From: Zantedeschia hybrid cultivar
Taxonomy: Eukaryota > Streptophyta > Magnoliopsida > Alismatales > Araceae
Length of the DNA stretch: 64,000 bases
Assembly: GCA_030544215.1 (NCBI GenBank)
Contig: JARZZO010000014.1
Span: 16,898,234-16,962,233 of the forward strand
Reading direction: 5' to 3'
The translations under genes were made by a program, and so were the position numbers. The notes beneath the pieces were generated by a model. It was not told the DNA's origin and made no database searches. It worked only from the letters and a program-made list of their open reading frames with translations. This document shows positions 11,099-22,900 of the stretch, in pieces; the first letter of the stretch is position 1; every line of letters begins with the position of its first letter.

Positions 11099-14000
11099 AT
11101 GGCGGCCGAGGACGACGCGATAAGCGGTTGCCCCGGCGGGGATGGCGCCGGCGGCGCCGGCGAGGGTCTGCAATGCGGGCGGGAGCCTCTGGAGGACGTG
11201 GAGATGGACGCGGCGCTGGCGCTGGCGGATTTCGCACAGATGGCTCTCCTGGAGAGAGAGCGCGCCGGCGGGGCCGACGGAGGTGGCGCCGGCGGGAGGG
11301 AGGAGGAGTGGAGGGGAACGGAGGATTCGGAGAGGTGGCCGAGCAAGCGGACGAGGAGTGCGTCGGTGGCCGGGCCTGTCGGGGAGAAGAGCCTTCTGGA
11401 GGAGGCCTTGTTGTTACCGCATCATCAGGTCTGTCGAAGTTTCAAACTTGCTGCTCTGTTCTTGTCGGATTCCCCTGTTCTTTACAGTCTTTCCAGTGTT
11501 TTCCCTATTTCCTTTTTGTTTTTCCTGTTTTGTTGGGTATGAGATCTTCTTCTGTTCTTTGGCCAGTGGAGTTTCTATCAGATTAGAAGTGATTTATGTG
11601 GACACGGAAGCAGCGAGATGTCTTGTTTATGCCTCTGTCATAGAAGTAGTTTTCTAGTTTTCTTCTATTCTCGCTGCTTCTTATTGCCTTGTTTTTTCAA
11701 TACTATACAAGTATTCATTAGATTTTGATTTATACAAGTATTTATTGGATTGATATGTCCGAATTTCAACATGTTGGCCCACAAGTAGGGAAGCAGGAGG
11801 TGTTCACTGGATATAGGTAATTATGTAGCGATTTAGTTTATCCAGTGGAAGGACTAAGTTTATGAGAACAATTATCTAGAAGGGTTAAAATTATGAGAAC
11901 AATGACTTAGAAGGGTTAAATTATGAGAACAATTATTTAGGCTTCCCCTCTTGTGTGCCCTACTGCCTTTGTCCTGTCCCAAAGAAATCCGCAAAAGGTG
12001 GATTGCATTTTGTTGAATGTAATACTATTGAAGGGGGAAGGTGGTAACAACCCCGCCAACCCTCCTCCCCCAGCCAAAAACCCACAAAAAGAGAAAGGAT
12101 AAGAAATAAGTAGTATCTCCTCCTAAGGGCACTTTATTAGATTTTTTCTTCAAGAAGAAATATGGAAGTATTTTCATCTATCACACATTTCATTAATAGG
12201 GCTGTCAATAGGCCGGGCGCAAGCCAACCCAAAGATAGCCCAACTCGTCTTGTACCTTGGCCTCGCCCGGCTTAGCCCAGCCCGCAACCTCTCTACAAGG
12301 CCCATGGGGGCCCCAACTTGGTCCACTCAACGTCGCTGCCCTAATAGCCCTTCCCTATTGTCACCGTACAACCTTCCTAACCGAGGTCGGCCTCCCAGGC
12401 TAGTCCCCCAGCTTCGCCCTGTACCTCTTCCATTTCTAGTGTCGTTGCCTCTTCTAGTGCAACTCCCTCTTGCACTCCAACCACACTTGGCACAACACTA
12501 GTGAGTACGTGCACCACTCCCCGTTTGACTCAGTTGAGCATTACTGGTACTCACCAGCCTTCCCTCCTTGGTGCACCGCCCACAGCGGACTTACAGCTTA
12601 TCAGCGCTAGGGAGCTTGAGCATGACATTGCTGAGAGCGAGCCCATCTTTACGTTAGCAGTCAGAGAGGTGGTGGATGAGACCCAGAGCGAGCATCCAGG
12701 TGAGGTCACCTCTCTGCTTCAGGAGTTTTAGGATGTCTTTCTTAATGATCTTCCAAATAGGTTACCCATGTATGATATTCAGTATGCAATCGATCTGATT
12801 TCAGGATCCATTCTATCCAACCTGTTACATTATCGTATGAATTCTACGGAGCATGCTAAGCTTTAGAGGCAAGTCGAGGAGCTCTTGAGGAATGATTCAA
12901 TTCGTGGGAGTCTTTGCCCTTGCGCAGTTCCCGTACTTTTGGTTCCAAAGAAAGACGACACTTGGAAGATGTGCGTAGATAGTCACGCTATAAACTGCAT
13001 TACAGTCAAGTACTGTTTTTTCATTTTTCGGTTGGATGATATGCTGGACATGATGGCGGGAGCCACTGTATTCTCCAAGATTGATCTGAATAGTGGCTAT
13101 TACTAGGTTATGATTCGGCCTAGAGATGAGTGGAAGACGGCCTTCAAGACAAAGGATGGTCTTTATAAGTGGTTGGTCATCCCCTTAGGACTGTTCAACA
13201 CCCCTAGCACATTCATACGGCTGATGACTCAAGTATTGTGACCTTTTATTAGCATGTTCCTAGTTGTGTACTTCGATGACATTTTGATGTATAGCCACTC
13301 TAGGGATGATCATGTGGAGCACCTGCAACAGGTGTGCTTTGGCCTTCATCAAGAGAGGTTGTATGGAAACCTCAATAAATGCTTTCTTGACGGATCAGGT
13401 AATTTTCTTAAGGTTCATTGTGTCCACTACGGGCGTATCTGCAGAGCCCGAAAAAGGTCAGGGTGATAGTGGAGTGGCCTAAGTCACAAACGATTCATGA
13501 TGTTACAAGCTTTCATGGCTTGGCGACATTCTACCGTCACTTCATTGGGGAGTTCAGTTCCATCACAGCTCTGATCACATATTGCATCAGGAAGGGAGCC
13601 TTTGTATGGACGAAGGCCGCAACTTCGGCCTTTCGTGACATCAAAGAGCATATGACTCACGCACCCGTCCTTCGATTGCTTGATTTCTTGCGGATGTTTG
13701 AGGTCTCCTGTAACGCTTTTGATGTCGGTATATGTGGGGTCCTGAGTTAGGAGGGCCATCTCATGGCATACTTCAGCGAAAAATTAAGTGATGCCAAGTT
13801 GAACTACTTCACTTATGATAAAGAGTTTTACATGATAGTACATGTATCGAGGCAATGAAAACATTGTCTGCTACCGTAGGAGTTCGTACTATACTCCGAT
13901 ATAAGGCCCTCAAGTTTTTCCATGTCCAGAAGAAGTTGAACCCGAGACATAGTTGATAGGTCGAGTTTCTTCAGGCCTACACATTCGTCTGGAGACATAA

Positions 14001-17000
14001 GGCAGGTGTAGAGATCCGCGTAGCTGACACGCTGAGCCGTCGATCCTTTCTTCTGTCAGTTGTTAGCGCGGAGGTCACAAGATTCGAAAAGCCTTGAGAC
14101 GAATATCTTAGTTGTCCCGACTTTTGTCCGATCCACATAGTCCTTCAGTCTAGGCCCTTTAGAGAGTACAGTGAGTACATCCTTTAGGAGGGTTACCTAT
14201 TTCGTAGGTCAAGATTGTGCATTCCACGGACTTCAGTTTGTAATTTTTTGATCTGGAGATTCATGCTGGAGGTCTAGTCGGTCACTTTGGTCGGAACAAA
14301 ACCATTAAGCTGGTGGAATACTGGTTCTTCTGTCCTAGCATGAAGCATGATGTTGCTCGTATTGTTGCTTATTGTCGCATACGTGCTGCGGCAAAGCAGA
14401 AGAAACAGAGCACCGGTCTGTATACTCCCCTTCCCGTGTCTGATTTCCCATGGCAGGATGTCAGTATGGATTTTGTCTTAAGCCTACCACGAATTGTCCG
14501 GATGCACGATTCTATCATAGTTGTTGTTGATAGGGTCTTCAAAATGGCACACTTTATCCCATGTTCGAAGACATCTGATGCATATAGAGTAGCCATTTAT
14601 TCTATGAGGGTGTGGTTCGTCTGCACGGACTACCCAAGACCATTGACTCGGATAGAGATGTCCATTTTGTCAGTTTTTTTTGGAAGACCTTGTAGCATTT
14701 GATGGGCACTAAACTCAAATTCTCCATCGCTTATCATCCCCAGATTGATGGGCAGACTGAGGTAGTCAATAGGAGTCTGGGAGATTTGTTGCGTTGCCTT
14801 GTAGGAGAGCGTATGCATAGTTGGGATCAAGTCTTATAACAGGCAGAGTTTACGTATAATAGTTCAGTCAACAGGTCTACTGGCATGTGTCTGTTTGGGA
14901 TTTTTATTGGCTTTAGACCTAGGGGAGCCATAGACCTTGTCCCGTTGCCCGTCCAGTGCTACACTTCTGAGTCTGCATAGTCCTTGGACGAGCATATTAG
15001 GAGTCTGCATGATAATGCATGTTGTCATATGGAGATCATCAATAAACACTACAAATGGATAGCGGATGCACATCAGCGACCACAGGAATTCCAGGAGGGC
15101 GATTACGTGATGATTAGGGTCAGACCTGAACAGTTTCCCTCAGGAACCGTAAAGAAACTGCACGATCAAAGAGTCAGTCCGTTCAAAGTACTGAAATGAA
15201 TTGGACCGAACGTGTATGTGGTGGATCTTCCCTCGGGTTATGGCATCAGTAGTACGTTCAATGTCTCAGATTTAGTAGCTTATCGGGACCCGGCAGTGAT
15301 ACCTAGTGACCCGTTCGAGCCTTCTCCCTCTCTTGAGAGTGACCCCACCCCTGAGCGTCCACCTCCACCCCCCATTTTAGCACGGCGATAGCAGATTGAC
15401 CATATACTGGATGAGCAAGTTGTTACTTCTATGGATGGGGCCTATCAGTGCTACCTGGTTTGCTGGAGAGGAAGGCCATCTATCGAGGACACTTGGATTA
15501 CGCGCGGGGAGCTACACCAGATCGACCCAGACTTTCTGGAGCGCTATCAAAGGGGGCGAGACCCTTACTTGACGGGGTCGAGTTCCTCCCAGACGAAGAA
15601 GATTGGTGAGGACGCCAGCGCACAGGTCCGGTTCGACCCGGCCACGTTTACCGTCAGAGGAGAATGTCAAGAGTGACCCATGCTTCTCTGTGGCTTGACG
15701 ATGGTTATTTTGAGGACTGATGAGCACCTTGTGTATTTATGAACATTTTGGACCTTTGTACGGTCCGTGTTGGGACCAGTTGTTTGTTTTCTATTTTTCA
15801 TATATTTTCTGCAACATTTTCTTGTTATTTTTGGGACATAGGGTTATCTTGGTCATTAGTGGTTAGGGCATCATTAGGGTTTCTTTTGGGCTTTATTTAT
15901 ACTCTTGTACCCCACGTAGGGAGGTATTGATGATTATTGAATGCAAAGAAATTTGAGTTGCCATGTGCGTGTGTGTATACTAGGCACAAAGCCCTAGGGT
16001 GTGAAGCCCGTTTCTCCCTCCCCTCCTTCCCTCGTCTCTCTCTTTCTTCTCTCCTCTCTCTGCAGTGCTGAGTCCCTTCTTTCCCTTGTCGTTTCTTCCC
16101 CCTCTCTATCGTTTTCTCCATCTCTCTCTCTCTCTAAAGTCATCATCAGGCGTCGCAAAGGAAACGCCGCTGCTCCCCATCAACGCTCGCGCCACGTGCC
16201 TACCCATAGACGGGACCGCCGCCGCCCCATCGCGTGGTGAACGAACCGTGCACGCCGAGCGTGCGTCGTCGCTCGCGTGCCTCGACGGAAGCGCTGAGGA
16301 CAGTTCCCGCTCCACACAGCAGTGCGGCGTCCCGCCTTGCTTGGCTGCCTATACGCGGCACGCCGTCCGTGTTCGCCTCGGAGGGACATCGTCGCTCGAG
16401 GCCCAACTTCCCGCCCCGCCACGTGGCAACCCAGCTACGTTCGCACCAAGCAACATCATCGCTTGCGCCGGGACGGTTAGGTCCCACCCAACAACAACGC
16501 TATACGGTGGCCCCGCAGCCTTCGCCCACTCCTGCATCGTCAACCGTGCCTGAGCCCGATCCCGGACCACGCCACTGCGTCTAGGCCAGCCCACGCAGGC
16601 CTAAGCCAGCTCCAAATCTCCGAAGCCTCTGTGGTTCGCCCCTCGACTGCTGCCTCCTGAGAGGCTTATGCTACCCGGGTGTTTGGAGCTCGCTCAATGC
16701 CCGTACGTAGATCGTTATGGCCTCAATTTCGGTCCCATTCGACAGCGGATTGGTTAGTGTTGATTATCCGTTCCATCTTGGCTTGCTCGATTTAATATAT
16801 AATTATGTTCCCGTGCTTGTGAGATTAGGGTCCTAGCCATCATATTAAATTTGCTGTTGGATGTGTGAGGTTGAGCTATCTCGTGGCCTTAAATTTGAGA
16901 TGTTGGATTGTGTTGTTGCCGCCCTAGACTGAGGGAGTTCTTACTACCTTCGGTCCGTTTCGTTTCCGCATTGCAGAGGATAGCTCCCGGACTAATTTCT

Positions 17001-19873
17001 TGTTATCTTCACGTATATCACCCATGGTAGACACGGCCGCTCGAGTTTATCTGCTGTCCGATCTGTGTTCGTTGCTGATCTCATATTCTAGTTAGGTGTC
17101 AGAGCTATTTTGGTAGCTGTCTCGCATCAAAGAATGACGGCGCTGCTAGGTCGGGTATGCTTGGGATGATGAGTTCATCATCTCCAATGTCAGTAGCCCG
17201 ATGGTGGTGGCTCCCTTTCTTTAATCTCTCTACTCTTCAGCCCTCCAGTCTGCATGATCGTGTGCGGCATGCCGTATTTTCGAGGGGATGGTGTTGGTTG
17301 GAGCGGGCAGTTGAGCAGCCTTCCAAGCCCGTACAGCCCGACTTAGCCTACATGCTCAAAATTTTGGTCTGAATGTTAGCCACTTATTGACTCAGTCTTG
17401 GAACCCACAAGCTGTCTAGATCCATTAACAGCCCTAGCCAATAATTTGGTTACCAAAAGACAATATTTTGAACTGGGCTGACCTTAGGGCAGTTTGTACT
17501 AGGTGGGATTTTAGGGACACCTAGGGTTCGAACTTGGGTGCGGGTGGTTCTTTTTAATTTCTATGAACTAAACCCTACCATTACGACAAGGACCTTAAAA
17601 AAAGGAAAAAAAAAGATCAATATTTTGAACTATTTATTGAGGGAAACTTATAACTTCAAAATAGAAATGGTAATAAAGGTCTATCAACTTTTCTCGATTT
17701 AGGAATTGTAGACTAGGTGTGTCTTGAGATGCTAGTTTTGTCATCATAGAAAAGTTACTTTTGAGTTCTGAAAATAATGGATTGAATTTTCTGTTGTCAA
17801 GATAAGCTGGTGACCAATGTAGATAGGGACGTAAAAGGATATATATCAGGCTGGATAGTGGTTCTATCACTATCCTTTAAGAAACGTGTATTCATGTATA
17901 TTCTTATCTTTTACAATTGTCACAAATTATTAGAAACAAATACATAAAAGTTAAATGATCAGATAGTATTATATGTGAACATAAACTTGTTCTTGTATTG
18001 CTTTTAGAGGTGATAAAGGAGTTTTCCTTCCAAAATATGAATATATATATAAGTTCTTTCTAAGTAGTCCTTATAAATTTATTTTAAAACTCGTGACATC
18101 TTCAAAAATAAACCTAGCAATGTAATGAATGAGGGAGGAGAGCCAAAAGACTGGTGTGGATAATAGGACATGTAATTAAGAAGATACATGATTGGCTATT
18201 TCACTTATAAATGGATGAGAAATGAGAGTTGTAAATAAGATATGATCAATAGCTAAGTTAAGTAAAGAAAAACAGGCATATAATAGGATGATTGGACTCG
18301 AAAATAAGTACATCCTTATCCTTACCTGAAATTATCGAGAGACATGGATGGTTTTTTATCCTTACCTTTTAGGTTATATCCTTTTATGACTTTTAAGTCT
18401 TGGAAATGGACAGGTAAAAAGATTTTCTGGGACCATTTACATGCCTAAGCAGATAATGACACCAATTAATCCATTTAGGATCAGAGAATCCTCACATGGA
18501 ACAGGAGGAAGTAACTTGGTTCTTAATACCTGTATCACTTTTTTACAAACTATACGAAGAGGATTGAGATTTTTTAGTTGTTAGAAGTTTGTTCTAAGAA
18601 AAGCATACCCGGACTTGCCATTTATGCTTATCTGCACTTGCAGCAAACCAAAGAAGCAGAAGACCATCGACAAAAGGAAGGTGGGCAGTGTGGGGCAGAT
18701 GGGAAAATGGATTCGGGAAGCGGTTCTGCGGTGTGCAAGGCAGGGAATAGATACTCACATAGACGGGGGAAGCAAAGTTTTTCTGAGGTACAGTAGTCCT
18801 TAATTTCATTGCTCTAGGAAATGCCAGACCATGTGACTTCCTGATATTAGGCTGAGAAGGAAAAAAGAAGATTGCGCAGGGTGCTGGCCAACAGAGAGTC
18901 GGCTAGGCAGACTATTCTCAAGAGAAAGGTAACGTCCTGTTTCCCTACTTTAAAACGTATGCTTTGCAGTGGTAACTTTCATGTTGCCTGGTCAAGGATT
19001 AAGGGGTCTTTGTGTCTGTACCCTGTGGTGTAACTCTAAAAGAGTCTTTCTAAAAGGTCTGATCTGTTCGAAAGTTTTAGGCAAAGTGCTACTGGTTTCG
19101 TTATCCATCATCATTGGGAATTTCTCTCTGATCTATCTATATCTACCATGCACGGTGGTTGATCGCACGATTGTTAAGTGTGTTTCTTTAATTTTTTAAT
19201 CATTTGTCTTTTTCAAATTTTTTTAAGCATCTGATCAAAGATTAGACTGATATGGATGTTGAGTTAGGGTAGACCCTGGGCTCACTTTGTTTGTGGAATA
19301 GGACCAGAATAACTGGTATAAAGGCCATATTCTGATTTGGTTGAGGGTATGCCTAATTCCTCCAATTCCCCCAACTCCCCAAATTTACCTGGAATAGCTA
19401 ATTCCTCCAATTCTCTCAATTTTACCTTTTATTTCACTCCTTATTCCACTTATTCCTACCAAATCACTTGGAATAGCACAGTATAATTCTCCTTATTCTG
19501 GGTGGACTATCAAATCAAAATACCTCTTATTCTGGTTAAAGAAATCCCCAGAACCTTATTCTGGTTCAAGTTATTCTGCAAACAAAGTGAACAGGCACCT
19601 GGTGCAGCGTGGCTGTACAGTATTATCTATAGTCATAAAGAAAAAAAGATGTTGCATAGCGCCTATGGCGCCCCCAGATTCAAGGTGGGGCACATTCTCT
19701 CCGCCCTGCGTACAAGGGTTTGCGTGCGAGGCAAAGAGAACATGTGCCCTCCGATGTCTGTTGGAATACGGCCAGGCGGCATATGGGGCCTTGGCCGTAT
19801 TCCAGCATTTTCTCAATACATATGTACGGGGCCTTGGCCATATTCCAGCATTTTTGCATACATAAATACAAGC

Positions 19874-19919
<46 letters not shown>

Positions 19920-22900
19920 GAGAGAGAGAGAGAGATGATCAAATGAGTTTCGGCGTGCATCTAATTTAGATGCGTCCCCTTCAAAATTCTCTTCTTCTTA
20001 TGTTTTTAAAAAATAATAATCATAAAAAAATTAAATATTAAATTAGGCCCCTTAAGGTTGTCCCTAATAAATTTTTACCATCCAATCATGAAAGTTGATC
20101 ATAACCATGCACCCAAGTATGTGCAAAAAAATATTGTTAAAAGTGTTGAAAAAATAGTCAAAAAAGAGAAAATATTCAATTAACCTTTGGGGTTGATCCC
20201 ATTCCTTAGGATTTTAATTTTCATTCTCAATTAAGGATGCACTTGATTGGATGACTACAATTAAAATTTTCAATTTGATGGTAAAAATTAAATCCCAAAG
20301 AGTGAGAATGAACCTAAGAGAGGTAATTTCTTGATTTGGGGGGACGGGGGTTGTGACATCTAAGTTAGATGCGCCCTAGGGTGCGATATGGGGCCAGTTA
20401 TAATGCATCTCAGGATGCATCTACTTAAATGTCTCTACAACCCCATATTAAAAAAAGTTAAGAATTATAAAAAGATTTAAAATATTCAACTACATTCTCT
20501 TAGGCTTGTACCCACCCCCTTAGGGTTTAATTTTTACCGTCCAATTGAGTGTGTATTTAATTGGGGTTTACAAACTAAAATCTTAAAGGATGGGATTAAC
20601 CCTAAGGGTTAATCTAATTAGTTTATTATTTTTTGACTATTTTAATACTTTTTTATAATATTTTTTGATGTGCAAAATATTGGACAGTTACAGTTGGCTT
20701 TTATGATTGAACGGTGAAAAATAAACTCCCAAGATAGAAATAACCTTAAGAGGTCTAATTTAATATTTATTTATTTTTAATTTTTTAAATTTCTTTTAAA
20801 AATGGGAAGGCAAGGATTTTGGGGGGAGGGAGGGGTGCATCTACATTAGATGCACTCCTTGGTGTATTAAGATCTACCTCTTCATGTCTCCCCCAAATTC
20901 CTTCTTTCTCATGTTAAAAAACTAAAATTTATCAAAAAAATTAAAATATATTCAATTACCCTCTTTAGACTTGTTCCCTATCCCTTGGGCGTTTATAAAA
21001 ACTTTTTTGTTTGATCACAAGATCAACTATAACTATTTAATCGAATGGACCTTTAATTGAGGGTCAGAACTAAAATCAAAAGAGATGAGATCAATCTTAA
21101 AGATTAATTTAATAATTTTTATTTTTATTTTTTTGATTTTTTTTTTATAATATTTTTAGTAGTGGTTGGATGGATATGATTGACTTTCACAATCGAATGG
21201 TGAACAATAATACTTTAAAGATGGGAATAGCCCTAAGGGGCCTAATTGAATATAAATAAATTATATTAATTTTTATTTTTTTATATGGGGAGGGAAAAAT
21301 TTGGTGTGGGAACACTTAAAATATGAAAAGGATTCAATGTGCCCTGTTAGGTGCACCCCCTCCGAAAACCCACACTTCCCATGTAAAAAATAAAAATATA
21401 TTTTTTTTAACTATTAAAGTAAGTCCCTTCGACTTGTTCCCATCTTCGAAACTTTAATCTTCACTATCTGATCTTGACGATCAATCATTGTCATCTGATC
21501 GGATGTACATAAAAAAATAATGCTTAAAAATGTTAAATAATATTAAATAATAATTATTTCGTCGGATTAGTCTTTAGTATTGTTCTCATCCCTTAAGATT
21601 TTATTTTTGATGTACAAAGAAAGATGCACTTGATTGGACGGCAGCTACGGTGATTTTGTTGATGTAAAAATTAAACCCAAACTGATGTGAACTAATTTAA
21701 AGGGGGTATATGAATATTTTAAATTTTTTGACGACTTTTAAATTTTTTGGACATCGGGATGGAGGATTTTGAAGTAGGGACATAGATGCACTCTGAGGCC
21801 CGTTATAGTCAATCCCTTACATATATATAAATAAATAAAAAAGGATAGATCAAATGAGCCCCCCTCAAAATTCTCTTTTTTTCTTATTTAAAAAATAATA
21901 TTTTTTAAATATTCAAATAGATTCCTTAGCATTGTTCTCGTCCTCGAGTCTTTAATTTTCACCATCTGATCTTGAAAATCAATCGGAGCCATCCGATCGA
22001 GTATATATCAAAAGATAATATCTAAAAATATTAAAAATAATCAATAAATAAAAAACTAATCAAATTTATCCTTGGGATTGATCCAAATCTTGTAGGATTT
22101 TAGTCTTGATCTCAACAAAGGATGCACTTGAGTGGACGATTATAGTTGAATTTTTTGATCTGACGGTAAAAATTAAATCACAGGGAATAGAAACCAACCT
22201 AGAGAGGGTATTTGAATATTTTAAAAATTTTGATAATTTTTATTTATTTTTTTAAGATGGAGAAGAGGAAATTTTAATGGTAGCTGTCCAGTCAAATACG
22301 TCATTATTTGGGGATGAAAATTAATACCCTAAGGGATGAGATCAACTGTAAGAGATAATTTGACGAATTTTTATTTTTTGATCTTTCTTTTAGCATTTGT
22401 TAGATGTTGATTTTTTATACTTGATCATATAGCTAAGATTGATCGTTAAGATTAAACAGTAAAAATTAAAAGTCCGGCGATGAGAACAGCCTTAAGTGAC
22501 TTATTTGAATATTTAAACATTATTAATAAATTTTATTTTATTTTTAAACATGAAGAAAAGAGAATTTCGAGGGAGCTTTGGACTCATTTGATCTATATAT
22601 ATATATATATTGGTCGGCTATAATGAGCTCTAGCGCTCATCTAAGTTAGATGAGTCCCCTCGAGACTTTACTTTAACATCTTAAAAAAATAAATAAAATT
22701 TTATACAAATACTTCTTATTTATGTTGGTTTCGACATATTGAGATTTAACTTTCACCGTTGAATTGAAAAATTTAACCGTAGACGTCCAATCAATGCGTC
22801 TTTCTTTGGAGACCAAAATTAAAATTCCAAGAGATGATATTAACCTTAAGGGTTAATCTAATAATTTTTCTATATTTTGACTATTTTTCAATATTTTTAC

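Noticed and set aside
19596..19880. Open frames and GGCC-rich inverted words before the TA run
   Set aside because: Frames on both strands overlap fully and match nothing; probably non-coding repeat sequence.
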